Source: Agrobacterium vitis
GTDB lineage: Bacteria; Pseudomonadota; Alphaproteobacteria; Rhizobiales; Rhizobiaceae
Direction: 5' to 3'
NCBI RefSeq assembly: GCF_037039395.1
Contig: NZ_CP146242.1
Coordinates: 1,612,001 to 1,676,000, forward strand
Length of the DNA: 64,000 bases
The notes under the pieces were generated by a model. It was given only the letters and a program-made list of their open reading frames with translations, made no database searches and was not told where the DNA came from. Both the position numbers and the translations under genes were made by a program. Numbering within the stretch: the stretch's first letter is position 1; every line of letters begins with the position of its first letter. Positions 21,301 to 29,881 of the stretch are shown here, one piece after another.

Positions 21301-23283
21301 AACCTGACAGGGTCGAGCAGCGCCGATACGTTAACGGGTGATGACAACAACAATGTTCTCAGCGGTAGCGGCGGCAATGACACCTTGGCAGGTGGCAAAG
21401 GCGCCGACACGCTGAACGGCGGCGATGGCAGTGACACGGCAAACTACGCCAACTCCTTTGCGGCCATCCAGATCAATCTCGTCACCGGCACCCATACGGG
21501 CGGTGATGCCGCAGATGACACACTGAGCAGCATCGAAGGCGTGATCGGTTCTCAATATGACGACCGATTCACCTCGGCATCAACAGGAACGCTTTCCGGT
21601 GGCGGTGGCAATGACACCTATGTCGTCAGCCAAGGTGCCAGTACGACGGTCCTGGTCGAAGAGGCAAATGCTGGCAAGGATACGGTTGAAACAACCTTGA
21701 CCAGCTACACGCTGAAAACCAATTTCGAAAACCTCACCCACACCGACTCGACCAATTTTCTCGGTTACGGCAATAGTGCCGACAACGTCATCGTCAGTCA
21801 GGGCGGCGTCGATAAGCTCTATGGCTATACTGGCAACGATACGATCCGTGGCGGCAGCGGTGGCGACACCATTGACGGTGGCGACGGAAGCGACACGGCA
21901 AGCTACAGCGATTCGACCGCCGCGGTGACCATTAATCTTTCCACGAAAACGATCTCCGGCGGTTACGCAACAGGCGATGTGTTCACCAGCATCGAAAACG
22001 TCGAAGGATCGGCCTATGCCGATACGCTGACAGGAGACACCGGCGCCAACGTACTATCGGGTGGAGCGGGCGATGACCTATTGATCGGTGGCGCGGGTGC
22101 TGACACGCTGAATGGCGGCGCGGGCCAAGACAAGGTCACCTATGAAGCCTCGGCTGCGGCAGTCAAAGTTGATCTCAGCACTGGAACTGCAACAGGTGGC
22201 GATGCACAAGGCGATAAATTCAGCAGCATCGAACGTGTCATCGGCTCCAGCTTCAATGATACGCTGATTGGAAGCAGCGCGGCGGAAATGTTAACCGGCG
22301 GCGCTGGCGACGATATTCTGATCGGCGGCGGTGGCAATGACGTCCTGAACGGTGGAGAGGGCGCCGATGTCCTCGATGGCGGCGCCGGGAATTACGATAC
22401 GCTCAACTACTCTGCTGCAACATCGGCGGTAATGCTGGATCTGACGACAGGAACCGGCTCCGGCTATGCGGCGGGCGATACGTTTACCGGGATCGAGGCC
22501 TTCACCGGCAGCGCTTATGGTGACACCTATACCGGCAGCACCTACGCTGCCGAATATAATGTCGGTGCTGGCAATGACACTATTTTGGCGGGCTCCGGCG
22601 CCGAGAAAATCAATGGTGGCGCGGGGACGGATACCGCAAGCTATGAACTGTCCACCGCAGGTGTTTCCGTCAACCTTGTGACAAATGTCGGCAGCGGCGG
22701 TTACGCCGAGGGCGATCACTATAGCAGCATCGAGGTTGTCGTCGGCTCCGCCTTTGGTGACACATTCACCACAAGCACCGCCAAGACCCTGTCAGGCGGC
22801 CTTGGCGATGACACCTATGACATCGCAAGTTCGGCAAGCGCGATTACGGAAAATGCCGATGCGGGGATTGATCTCGTCAAGACCAGCAGTGCCAGCTATA
22901 CGCTGGGCGATAATCTCGAAAACCTCACCTATACCGGCACAGCCAACTTCACCGGCTCCGGCAACAGCGCCGACAATGTGCTGACCGGCGGCGCTGGCGA
23001 TGACGTGCTGGATGGTGGCACCGGCAATGACGGACTATATGGCGGTGAAGGCCGCGATGCGTTCGTGTTCAACACCAGCTATGGCAATGATGTCGTTTTC
23101 GACTTCCAGGCCTCGTCGGACACAATCGATCTGACCGGCATGGGCTTTGCCACCGTCAGCGACGCCGCCGCCTATGCCAGCGAGATCGAGGACGGCGTGC
23201 TGTTCAACTTCGGCAACGGCGATACGCTGACGGTGCATGGCTTGAGCTATGCAAGCCTGACATCAAGCGACACATTGATGTAA
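18307..23283 (+). CDS. RTX calcium-binding repeat protein 2 (1658 aa)
   Basis: The start [11 protein letters not shown] has cagggg about ten bases upstream. The protein is a string of roughly 130-200-residue units. Each holds an RTX nonapeptide cluster ([15 protein letters not shown]), a spacer ([19 protein letters not shown]...[13 protein letters not shown]) and often a beta segment ([43 protein letters not shown]). Several units are near-identical copies of each other or of units in RTX3. The C-terminal 80 residues ([16 protein letters not shown] ... LTSSDTLM) are the presumed type I secretion signal. No catalytic domain is seen. It is the longest gene in the window; a role in calcium-dependent surface or biofilm structure is inference from its all-repeat build. 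Confidence 0.85.
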   Translation: MATLTGDSGNNVLNGTTAADTISGLAGDDTLNGGDGNDTLKGGAGADALKGGAGSDTASYAGSVAVNVNLKTGITSGGDAAGDTFDSIENLTGSNNADTLTGDDGDNVISGGSHNDTLDGGKGADTLDGGTGTDTVTYAKSDAAVHVIFDERGYNYGYGLGGDAQGDNYIWVDKVIGSDFDDTFTGIKSTVTFSGGKGNDTYEISNASFTVIEANGEGNNDTVLTSINYTQPDYVETLEYNGTGDFTGTGNDQNNTIVGGSGNDTLIGNGGADKLKGGSGSDTASYEKSAAVNINLKTGEKSGGDAAGDEFTSIENLTGSVNKDTLTGDDGNNVIDGGGSDDVLEGGKGADTLIGGANTDTASYAGSDAAVQINLVTGIHTGGDAEGDTLTTIEKIAGSDFKDTFTASSSITFAGGEGDDTYYVGSTSVTVSEAADEGSDTVRTSIDYTLTKNVENLVYTGSNNFTGTGNDLDNTISGDTGNDTLIGDGGADKLEGGLGSDTASYYGSNGVTVSLASSIGATGDAIGDTFDSIENLTGSGTADTLTGDDGDNVISGANGNDTLDGGKGADTLDGGAGGGDTVTYAKSDTAVHVIFDERDNGNGYGLGGDAQGDDYLAIEKVIGSDLNDTFTGIKSKVTFAGGDGDDTYEISNTSFTVIEANGEGNNDTVLTSINYTQPDYVETLKYTGTGDFTGTGNDQNNTIVGGAGNDTLIGNGGADKLEGGSGSDTAKYEGSAAVNINLKTNLATGGEAAGDTFFSVENLTGSSYADTLTGDDNNNVFNGGAGKDTLAGGKGADTLIGGYGDDILVGGEGADTLTGGGDTDTASYASSLAAIQINLVTGANTGGDAAGDTLTGIDTIIGSDFNDTFTASSSITFAGGEGDDAYVVGSTSVTVSEAADEGSDTVRTSIDYTLTNNVENLVYTGSNNFTGTGNALNNTIIGGSGNDTLIGKAGADALIGGSGSDTASYAGSAAVNVNLKTNLATGGEAEKDTFSSIENLTGSSSADTLTGDDNNNVLSGSGGNDTLAGGKGADTLNGGDGSDTANYANSFAAIQINLVTGTHTGGDAADDTLSSIEGVIGSQYDDRFTSASTGTLSGGGGNDTYVVSQGASTTVLVEEANAGKDTVETTLTSYTLKTNFENLTHTDSTNFLGYGNSADNVIVSQGGVDKLYGYTGNDTIRGGSGGDTIDGGDGSDTASYSDSTAAVTINLSTKTISGGYATGDVFTSIENVEGSAYADTLTGDTGANVLSGGAGDDLLIGGAGADTLNGGAGQDKVTYEASAAAVKVDLSTGTATGGDAQGDKFSSIERVIGSSFNDTLIGSSAAEMLTGGAGDDILIGGGGNDVLNGGEGADVLDGGAGNYDTLNYSAATSAVMLDLTTGTGSGYAAGDTFTGIEAFTGSAYGDTYTGSTYAAEYNVGAGNDTILAGSGAEKINGGAGTDTASYELSTAGVSVNLVTNVGSGGYAEGDHYSSIEVVVGSAFGDTFTTSTAKTLSGGLGDDTYDIASSASAITENADAGIDLVKTSSASYTLGDNLENLTYTGTANFTGSGNSADNVLTGGAGDDVLDGGTGNDGLYGGEGRDAFVFNTSYGNDVVFDFQASSDTIDLTGMGFATVSDAAAYASEIEDGVLFNFGNGDTLTVHGLSYASLTSSDTLM

Positions 23284-23292
23284 AAACGACTT

Positions 23293-23320
23293 GTGGTCGG
23301 GGTGCTTTCGCCCCGGCCAC
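23293..23320. terminator. Hairpin after RTX2
   Basis: gtggtcgggg-tgctttcg-ccccggccac, ten pairs with one G-T, starting ten bases after the stop. It duplicates the RTX1 hairpin, with the same loop. Confidence 0.6.
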
Positions 23321-23354
23321 GAGCTCCTGTTTCAATTTTGATTTCATTGGCCAA

Positions 23355-23622
23355 TCATGTAGTTAAGACCTTTTCCAACAGGGCAGGATCGACGATCTGC
23401 CACATGTCATTTCTGACCTTGACCTCTTACGCTGTCCCGTCTGCGTTCTGGCTGGGCCTGTCAGGATTGATGATTGCCGTATAATCCAATCGTTTTTCCT
23501 GACAAATTCGGGCATAGCAGGCATTGATGCAGTTGACCTGCAACAGTTCGATAACCCTGGTTTTGACGACTGGTTGGCAACAAACCAGATTTGCCGAGCC
23601 CGCGGCATGCGTAGCGACAATC
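23355..23622 (-). pseudogene. Decayed 3' fragment of the GT61 gene
   Basis: About 90 codons match the C-terminal quarter of the GT61 gene at 16933-17200, including the stop. An in-frame TAA at 23427-23429 replaces the Lys codon of GTAKEVKV, and similarity ends abruptly at 23622 after gcgacaatc. No start codon or catalytic HGAGLAN context remains as an expressed gene. It lies tail to tail with RTX2 exactly as GT61 does with RTX1, so the RTX-GT61 pair was duplicated as a block. Confidence 0.85.
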
Positions 23623-23639
23623 CTTGGTTTTAATAATTA

Positions 23640-23723
23640 CTAAATTAGACGATTAAATTCCCTCTATGCGATTATATTTTGATATGCAATTTATAAATCA
23701 GGGTGCAATCAGGGGTATATAAC
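23640..23723 (+). promoter_or_regulatory. RTX3 leader, conserved with RTX2 leader
   Basis: Shares ctaaattag, aattccctctatgcgattat and gcaatcaggggtatat with 18223-18306. It follows the GT61 fragment directly, so the recombination junction lies between 23623 and 23639. Confidence 0.6.
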
Positions 23724-26700
23724 ATGGCGACTTTAACGGGCGATTCTGGAAATAATACTTTAAACGGAACAACAGCGGCAGATACAATTTCAGGCCTAGC
23801 TGGCGACGACATATTAAACGGTAGCGATGGTAACGATACGCTAGATGGTGGCGAGGGTGCCGACACGCTGAACGGTGGTATTGGTAATGACACCTTGGTA
23901 GGTGGCGAGGGTGCCGACACGCTGACCGGCAGTGATGGCGATGACACCTTTGTAGGTGGCGAGGGTGCCGATAAGCTGAGCGGTGGCGCTGGCACTGACA
24001 CGGCAAGCTACGCCAGTTCGTCAGCCGCTATCCAAATCAATCTCGTCACCGGCACGAATACGGGCGGTGAGGCAGCACATGATACGCTGACCGGCATCGA
24101 CAAGATTATCGGCTCTGACTTCAACGACACATTTACCGCATCAAGCACCATCACACTGGCAGGCGGCAAAGGGGACGATACCTATGTCGTGGGCAGAAGC
24201 AGCGTCATCGTCTCCGAAGGCACAGGTGGGGGCAGTGACACGGTCCAGTCCTCGATAAACTACGCGCTGTCGGATTATGTCGAAACGCTGGAATACACAG
24301 GAACTGGCGACTTTACCGGTACCGGAAGCGCGCAGGATAACACGATCATCGGTGGTGCCGGTAACGATACGCTGATCGGCAAGGCGGGTGCCGACATCTT
24401 GAACGGCGGCGACGGCTCCGACACGGCGAGCTATGAGGGAAGTGCGGCGGTTAATATCAACCTCAAGAGCAATGTAGCGACCGGCGGCGAAGCGGCTGGC
24501 GATACATTCACCAGTATCGAAAACCTGATAGGCACCAGCAGTGCCGACACGCTGACGGGTAATGACAACAACAACGTTCTCAACGGTGGCGGTGGCAATG
24601 ACACGCTGGCAGGTGGTAAAGGAGCCGATACGCTGAACGGTGGGAATGGCAATGACACCTTGGAAGGTGGCGAGGGTGCCGACACGCTTAACGGCAGTGA
24701 TGGCGATGACACCTTGGTAGGTGGCGAGGGTGCCGACACGCTGAGCGGCGGTGATGGCGATGACACCTTGGAAGGCGGCGAGGGCGCCGATACGCTGATC
24801 GGCAAGGCGGGTGCCGACATCTTGAACGGCGGCGACGGTTCCGACACAGCAAGCTATGCCGAAAGCGCAGCAGTCAATGTCAACCTCAAGACCAATCTTG
24901 CGACCGGCGGCGAAGCGGCTGGCGATACATTCACCAGTATCGAAAACCTGATAGGCACCAGCAGTGCCGACACGCTGACGGGTAATGACAACAACAACGT
25001 TCTCAACGGTGGCGATGGCAATGACACACTGGCAGGTGGTAAAGGAGCCGATACGCTGAACGGTGGGAATGGCGATGACACCTTGGAAGGTGGCGAGAGT
25101 GCCGATACGCTGAACGGTGGTATTGGTAATGACACCTTGGTAGGTGGCGAAGGTGCCGACACGCTGACCGGCAGTGATGGCGATGACACCTTTGTAGGTG
25201 GCGAGGGTGCCGATAAGCTGAGCGGTGGCGCTGGCAATGACACGGCAAGCTACGCCAGTTCGTTAGCCGCTATCAAAATCAATCTCGTCACCGGCACGAA
25301 TACGGGCGGTGAGGCAGCAGATGATACGCTGACCGGCATCGACAAGATCATCGGCTCTGACTTCAACGACACATTTACCTCGGATTCCGACATTACCTTT
25401 GCAGGCGGCAAAGGGGACGATACCTATGTCGTGGGCAGAAGCAGCGTCATCGTCTCCGAAGGCACAGGTGGGGGCAGTGACACGGTCCAGACCTCGGTAA
25501 ACTACACGCTGTCGGACTATGTCGAAACGCTGGAATACATAGGAGCTGGCTACTTTACCGGCACCGGCAACACACAGGATAACACGATCATCGGTGGTGC
25601 CGGTAACGATACGCTGATCGGCAAGGCGGGTGCCGACATCTTGAACGGCGGCGACGGCTCCGACACGGCGAGCTATGAGGGAAGTGCGGCGGTTAATATC
25701 AACCTCAAGAGCAATGTAGCGACCGGCGGCGAAGCGGCTGGCGATACATTCACCAGTATCGAAAACCTGATAGGCACCAGCAGTGCCGACACGCTGACGG
25801 GTAATGACAACAACAACGTTCTCAACGGTGGCGATGGCAATGACACGCTGGCAGGTGGTAAAGGAGCCGATACGCTGAACGGTGGGAATGGCGATGACAC
25901 CTTGGAAGGTGGCGAGGGTGCCGACACGCTGAACGGTGGTATTGGTAATGACACCTTGGTAGGTGGCGAGGGTGCCGACACGCTGACCGGCAGTGATGGC
26001 GATGACACCTTTGTAGGTGGCGAGGGTGCCGATAAGCTGAGCGGTGGCGCTGGCAATGACACGGCAAGCTACGCCAGTTCGTTAGCCGCTATCAAAATCA
26101 ATCTCGTCACCGGCACGAATACGGGCGGTGAGGCAGCAGATGATGCGCTGAGCGGCATCGACAAGATCATCGGCTCTGACTTCAACGACACATTTACCGC
26201 AAACTCAACAATAACCTTTGCAGGCGGCAAAGGGGACGATACCTATGTCGTTAGCCAAAGTGCCACAACGACGGTTCTGGTCGAAGAGGCAAATGCTGGC
26301 ACGGATACGGTTGAAACAACCTTGACCAGCTATACGCTGAAAACCAATTTCGAAAACCTCACCCACACCGACTCGACCAATTTTCTCGGTTACGGCAATA
26401 GTGCCGACAATGTCATCGTCAGTCAGGGCGGTGTCGATAAGCTCTATGGCTATGCCGGCAACGATACGATCCGTGGCGGCAGCGGTGGCGATACCATTGA
26501 CGGTGGCGATGGAAGCGACACGGCAAGCTACAGCGATTCCACCGCCGCGGTGACCGTTAATCTTCTCACGAAAACGATCTCCGGCGGTTACGCAACAGGC
26601 GATGTGTTCACCAGCATTGAAAATGTCGAAGGGTCGGCCTATGCCGATACGCTGACGGGAGACACCGGGGCCAACGTGCTATCGGGTGGGGCTAGTGATG

Positions 26701-26981
26701 ACGTGCTGGACGGTGGCACAGGCAATGACGGACTTTACGGTGGTGAAGGCAGCGATGTGTTCGTGTTCAACACCAGCTATGGCAATGATGTCGTTTTCGA
26801 CTTCCAGTCCTCTTCAGACACGATCGACCTGACCGGCATGGGCTTTGCCACCGTCAGCGACGCCGCCGCCTATGCAACCGAGATCGAAGACGGCGTGCTG
26901 TTCAACTTCGGCAACGGCGATACGCTGACAGTGCATGGCTTGAGCTATGCAAGCCTGACTGGCAGCGACACATTGATGTAA
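23724..26981 (+). CDS. RTX calcium-binding repeat protein 3 (1085 aa)
   Basis: The start is [11 protein letters not shown] as in RTX2; a frame opening seven codons earlier runs into the shared leader and is rejected. The repeats are the most uniform of the three genes. A block with [26 protein letters not shown] recurs at about 23871, 25113 and 25932 (spacings of 1242 and 819 bases, both multiples of three). A second block ([16 protein letters not shown] ... [15 protein letters not shown]) occurs at about 24385, 24808 and 25630. The segment at about 26233-26690 is nearly identical to 21610-22070 of RTX2, and the C-terminal 80 residues match RTX2 almost fully. No enzymatic domain is present; it is presumably secreted by a type I system encoded elsewhere. 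Confidence 0.85.
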   Translation: MATLTGDSGNNTLNGTTAADTISGLAGDDILNGSDGNDTLDGGEGADTLNGGIGNDTLVGGEGADTLTGSDGDDTFVGGEGADKLSGGAGTDTASYASSSAAIQINLVTGTNTGGEAAHDTLTGIDKIIGSDFNDTFTASSTITLAGGKGDDTYVVGRSSVIVSEGTGGGSDTVQSSINYALSDYVETLEYTGTGDFTGTGSAQDNTIIGGAGNDTLIGKAGADILNGGDGSDTASYEGSAAVNINLKSNVATGGEAAGDTFTSIENLIGTSSADTLTGNDNNNVLNGGGGNDTLAGGKGADTLNGGNGNDTLEGGEGADTLNGSDGDDTLVGGEGADTLSGGDGDDTLEGGEGADTLIGKAGADILNGGDGSDTASYAESAAVNVNLKTNLATGGEAAGDTFTSIENLIGTSSADTLTGNDNNNVLNGGDGNDTLAGGKGADTLNGGNGDDTLEGGESADTLNGGIGNDTLVGGEGADTLTGSDGDDTFVGGEGADKLSGGAGNDTASYASSLAAIKINLVTGTNTGGEAADDTLTGIDKIIGSDFNDTFTSDSDITFAGGKGDDTYVVGRSSVIVSEGTGGGSDTVQTSVNYTLSDYVETLEYIGAGYFTGTGNTQDNTIIGGAGNDTLIGKAGADILNGGDGSDTASYEGSAAVNINLKSNVATGGEAAGDTFTSIENLIGTSSADTLTGNDNNNVLNGGDGNDTLAGGKGADTLNGGNGDDTLEGGEGADTLNGGIGNDTLVGGEGADTLTGSDGDDTFVGGEGADKLSGGAGNDTASYASSLAAIKINLVTGTNTGGEAADDALSGIDKIIGSDFNDTFTANSTITFAGGKGDDTYVVSQSATTTVLVEEANAGTDTVETTLTSYTLKTNFENLTHTDSTNFLGYGNSADNVIVSQGGVDKLYGYAGNDTIRGGSGGDTIDGGDGSDTASYSDSTAAVTVNLLTKTISGGYATGDVFTSIENVEGSAYADTLTGDTGANVLSGGASDDVLDGGTGNDGLYGGEGSDVFVFNTSYGNDVVFDFQSSSDTIDLTGMGFATVSDAAAYATEIEDGVLFNFGNGDTLTVHGLSYASLTGSDTLM
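23871..26200 (+). repeat. In-frame direct repeats inside RTX3 (period 1242 and 819 bp)
   Basis: The motif aacggtggtattggtaatg and its long flanks start at 23871, 25113 and 25932, and gtaacgatacgctgatcggc starts at 24361 and 25603. Both pairs give the 1242-base offset, and all offsets preserve the reading frame. Confidence 0.8.
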
Positions 26982-26988
26982 AAATCGA

Positions 26989-27025
26989 AATGCCGCCGAG
27001 ATCTCTGTCTCGGCGGCATTTTCTT
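26989..27025. terminator. Rho-independent terminator of RTX3
   Basis: aatgccgccgaga-tctctg-tctcggcggcatt, a 13-bp perfect stem followed by ttctt, begins eight bases after the stop. It also lies at the end of the convergent transglycosylase gene. It is unrelated to the RTX1/RTX2 hairpins. Confidence 0.85.
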
Positions 27026-28283
27026 ACTTCAATTTCGCCTTCAGGCCCTCATCGGGAAAGCAGGTCGGTTTCAGCCCGTTTTTCGCCTGCCAGTCGCCCA
27101 GCGACCTTCGGGTCTTGAAGCCTGCGAGACCATCGGCCTTGCCGACATCATAACCTTTTTTCACCAGCGTCTGCTGCATGGACTGCACGTCGGAGCGCAG
27201 CATATGGCCGACATCGCCCCACGGCGCCGAAAAGCTGCCCGAACCATAGGCGATCCGGTCGGCAAGATTACCGATGAACAGGGCATAGAGGTCGGAATTG
27301 TTATATTCCTTCAGCACATAGAAATTCGGCGTCACCAGAAATTCTGGCCCATGGGTTCCGGCGGGAACCAGCATCATGGTCGGGGCGGAAAGATCCTGTT
27401 TCGGGAAGGCTTTGCCGCCAATGCGGCTGATGCCGGTTGCCGCCCAGGCCGACATCGGCTTTGCCAGATCCGGCCCTTCCTGCGCGCAGGAGACGCCGGA
27501 TGGTATCGTCACTTCGAACCCCCAGTCGCGGCCACGCTGCCAGCCTTTTTGCACCAGGAAATTGGCCATGGAAGCCAGGCTATCCGGCACCGAGGTCCAG
27601 ATATTGCGATGACCGTCACCATCGAAATCCACTGCATATTGCAGGAAGCTGGAGGGCATGAATTGCGGCTGGCCCAGCGCTCCCGCACTTGAACTCAACA
27701 TGGCGTCGGCAGCGATATCCTTGCCGTCGATAATATGCAGCGCATCGATCAGTTCGCGGGTGAAAAGCTCCTGCCGTGTGGACATGAAGGCGCTGGTGGC
27801 CAGAACATCCACGGCTTCATAGGGGAGCTTGGCCCGGCCATAGCCGGTTTCCCGGCCCCAGAGCGCCAGAAGAATCGGACCGGGAACGCCATATTTGGCC
27901 TCGATCTTCTTCAGGGTCGAAGCATATTGGTCCGCCAAGGCCCTGCCGCTCGCGGCCAGTGCCTGCATGCGGGCCTCACGGAAATAGGGGCCGGGAGAGG
28001 AAAATTCCGCCTGGCTCTGCGGGCGCTGCTTCGGCGGCGGGAAACCGGGTGGCGCCAGATCGGGAAGCGACCAGTCGAGCTTGACCGTCTTCATCACCGA
28101 GGTAAACGTTGCCTGCGAAATGCCCGCCTTTTTGGCTTGCGGCCAGAGATCCCCGCTGATCCAGGACTGAAACCGGCTCTCGATTTCTGCTTTCGATGGT
28201 GCTGCCATAACGGTGTTGGCCGTCAAAAAGCAGAGGGTCGCCGCTGCAAGCGCAGCCATGAGGGGGCGGCGAAAATGGGGCAT
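27024..28283 (-). CDS. Lytic murein transglycosylase, MltB/SLT_2 type
   Basis: 419 aa. An N-terminal signal peptide (MPHFRRPLMAALAAATLCFL... cleaved near AMA-AP, about residue 28) sends it to the periplasm. The SLT_2 domain covers about residues 30-330 and has the catalytic Glu145 in LLALWGRETGYG; GALGQPQFMPSSFLQYAVDFDGDGHRNIW is the other hallmark. A PG_binding_1 domain lies at about 355-419 (SDVQSMQQTLVKKGYDVGKADG). It cleaves the MurNAc-GlcNAc bond with formation of the 1,6-anhydro product. No lipobox cysteine is seen, unlike E. coli MltB. It is next to recR on the same strand. Confidence 0.92.
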   Translation of the reverse strand: MPHFRRPLMAALAAATLCFLTANTVMAAPSKAEIESRFQSWISGDLWPQAKKAGISQATFTSVMKTVKLDWSLPDLAPPGFPPPKQRPQSQAEFSSPGPYFREARMQALAASGRALADQYASTLKKIEAKYGVPGPILLALWGRETGYGRAKLPYEAVDVLATSAFMSTRQELFTRELIDALHIIDGKDIAADAMLSSSAGALGQPQFMPSSFLQYAVDFDGDGHRNIWTSVPDSLASMANFLVQKGWQRGRDWGFEVTIPSGVSCAQEGPDLAKPMSAWAATGISRIGGKAFPKQDLSAPTMMLVPAGTHGPEFLVTPNFYVLKEYNNSDLYALFIGNLADRIAYGSGSFSAPWGDVGHMLRSDVQSMQQTLVKKGYDVGKADGLAGFKTRRSLGDWQAKNGLKPTCFPDEGLKAKLK

Positions 28284-28319
28284 GTCGTCTCCCGGTCAAA
28301 ATGCGCGATCAAGCGTCTT

Positions 28320-28925
28320 CTATATCAATGTGCGGGCGCGAAGCGCCGCCGAGAGCGTGCCCTCGTCCAGATAGTCCAGCTCGCCGCCGACAGGCACGCC
28401 ATGGGCCAGCCGGGTGATTTTTACGTCCAGTCCGGCCAGGTGGTCGGTAATGTAATGGGCGGTGGTCTGGCCTTCCACCGTGGCATTGACGGCGATGATG
28501 ATTTCACGCACGCCGCCTTTTGCCACCCGGTCGATCAGGCCCTTGATGTTGAGATCGTCCGGCCCGACGCCGTCGAGCGGCGACAGCGTACCACCAAGCA
28601 CATGATAGGCGGCATTCATCGCGCCTGCCCGCTCCAGCGCCCAGAGATCGGAGACATCTTCCACGACGATGATCATCGATTGGTCGCGCCGCTCGTCAAT
28701 GCAGACGGTGCAGGGGTCAATGGTGTCGACATTGCCACAGCAGGAGCAGATCTTCACCCTTGCATGGGCCTCGCCCATGGCCAGCGCCAACGGCCCCATC
28801 AATTGCTCGCGCTTCTTGATCAGATGCAGCGCCGCCCTTCGGGCCGAGCGGGGTCCAAGCCCCGGCACTTTCGCCAGGAGCTGGATCAGTTTTTCGATTT
28901 CGGGACCAGTGACTCGCTTTGCCAT
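28320..28925 (-). CDS. recR: Recombination mediator RecR
   Basis: 201 aa. It works with RecF/RecO in loading RecA at gaps. Order: helix-hairpin-helix ([17 protein letters not shown], residues 19-35), C4 zinc motif (Cys60, Cys63, Cys72, Cys75), then the Toprim domain ([18 protein letters not shown]) and the C-terminal Walker-B-like region ([22 protein letters not shown]). In many genomes dnaX and ybaB precede recR; here a divergent MOSC gene does, so recR has its own promoter or the cluster was split. Confidence 0.96.
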   Translation of the reverse strand: MAKRVTGPEIEKLIQLLAKVPGLGPRSARRAALHLIKKREQLMGPLALAMGEAHARVKICSCCGNVDTIDPCTVCIDERRDQSMIIVVEDVSDLWALERAGAMNAAYHVLGGTLSPLDGVGPDDLNIKGLIDRVAKGGVREIIIAVNATVEGQTTAHYITDHLAGLDVKITRLAHGVPVGGELDYLDEGTLSAALRARTLI

Positions 28926-28981
28926 GGCGCGTTCTTAGCCCATATCTATCGGAAACGGAATCGCCGAAGGAGAACGGCCCC

Positions 28982-29599
28982 ATGAAAATCCTCGCGGTCT
29001 GCCTTGGCCAACCACAAGTTTTGCCCGGTAAAAGCTACAGGACAGGGATTTTCAAATCGGCGCGGACAGGTCCGGTGATGATCGACGAACACGGCCTCGT
29101 CGGCGATGCGGTGCTGAATCGCAAGTACCATGGCGGGCCGGACCAGGCGATTTATCTGGAAGGCGCACTGACCTTGCAATGGTGGGAGACGCAACTGAAC
29201 CGGCAGATCACACCCGGCCTGTTTGGCGAAAATCTGGTTATCGATGGTCTCGACAACCGTGATCTTGCCGTCGGCGACAGGCTTTCCATCGGTGATGTAC
29301 TGCTGGAGGTGACGGCACCACGTACTCCATGCGCGACATTCTCGGCGAGCATGGAAGATCCTGGCTTTGCAAAACGTTATGCGAGAGCCGCGCGACCAGG
29401 AGCGTATTGCCGCGTCCTGCAAGCCGGCATGGTAGAAATGGGTATGAATGCCGAGTGGACAGCGAGCGAAGGCGACAGGTTGACGCTGGCACAGATGATC
29501 GGCAAATCCTTCAAATCCCTCGATCCGCAACAGAAGGCCCGCTATCTCACTTTCCCTATCGCGGCACGAATCAGGGCTGAAATTACCGCGACACTTTGA
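28982..29599 (+). CDS. MOSC domain protein (YiiM-like)
   Basis: 205 aa, start chosen by GAAGGAG ten bases upstream. MOSC domains bind molybdenum cofactor through a conserved Cys; here TPCATF (about residue 116) fits that site, with DEHGLVGDAVLNRKYHGGPDQAIYL and TPGLFGENLVIDGL as the other family blocks. YiiM-type proteins reduce N-hydroxylated compounds such as 6-N-hydroxylaminopurine in E. coli; the substrate here is not known. It is divergent from recR with little space between. Confidence 0.85.
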   Translation: MKILAVCLGQPQVLPGKSYRTGIFKSARTGPVMIDEHGLVGDAVLNRKYHGGPDQAIYLEGALTLQWWETQLNRQITPGLFGENLVIDGLDNRDLAVGDRLSIGDVLLEVTAPRTPCATFSASMEDPGFAKRYARAARPGAYCRVLQAGMVEMGMNAEWTASEGDRLTLAQMIGKSFKSLDPQQKARYLTFPIAARIRAEITATL

Positions 29600-29622
29600 C
29601 TCGATGTTACGGTCTTGCTTTC

Positions 29623-29672
29623 CTTAGTCAAAAACGGGCCTCAGTCAAACACGGGCCTCAGTCAAAAACCAG
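29623..29672. repeat. Three tandem 17-bp repeats
   Basis: The unit cctcagtcaaaaacggg occurs about three times in a row with small changes, directly before the left copy of the DUF992 repeat. The last unit merges into that copy. Confidence 0.6.
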
Positions 29673-29881
29673 GGACGGCCTTGACGAGTGCCAAACGGGA
29701 ACAAAAATTTAACGTGAGACTTCTAACGGCCGCACGATCCTGCCTGAATTATACGATTAGGCTTGCTCACAGCATTTATCCATGAAGGATAAACTCATGT
29801 CATCGCTCGAAAGCTGTCTGCGGTGGCGCTTGTTGCCGCTATTGCCATGCCGCTGGGCGCCACGGGTGCCAAAGCTGCGGT
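29658..29881 (+). repeat. Left direct repeat: upstream region and 5' end of DUF992 gene
   Basis: 224 bases that align along their whole length with 32926-33165. The only length difference is a 16-base deletion just after the ATG. Together they flank the LysR-MFS-IS segment. Confidence 0.85.

Noticed and set aside
23363..23620. 85-codon minus-strand frame after RTX2 as a gene
   Set aside because: It is the wrong frame over the decayed GT61 copy; the true frame carries a stop at 23427.
23672..26067. Pro/Ser-rich minus-strand frames inside the RTX genes (repeats of SAPSPPxKVS)
   Set aside because: They are the antisense reading of the GGxGxD repeats, and their repetition is inherited from the RTX coding strand.
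23871..26200. Regular repeats that could be mistaken for a CRISPR array
   Set aside because: The repeats are coding, in frame, of variable spacing with similar spacers, and encode RTX nonapeptides.
14359..27025. A local type I secretion operon for the RTX proteins
   Set aside because: No ABC ATPase, membrane-fusion or TolC-like gene was found anywhere in the window.
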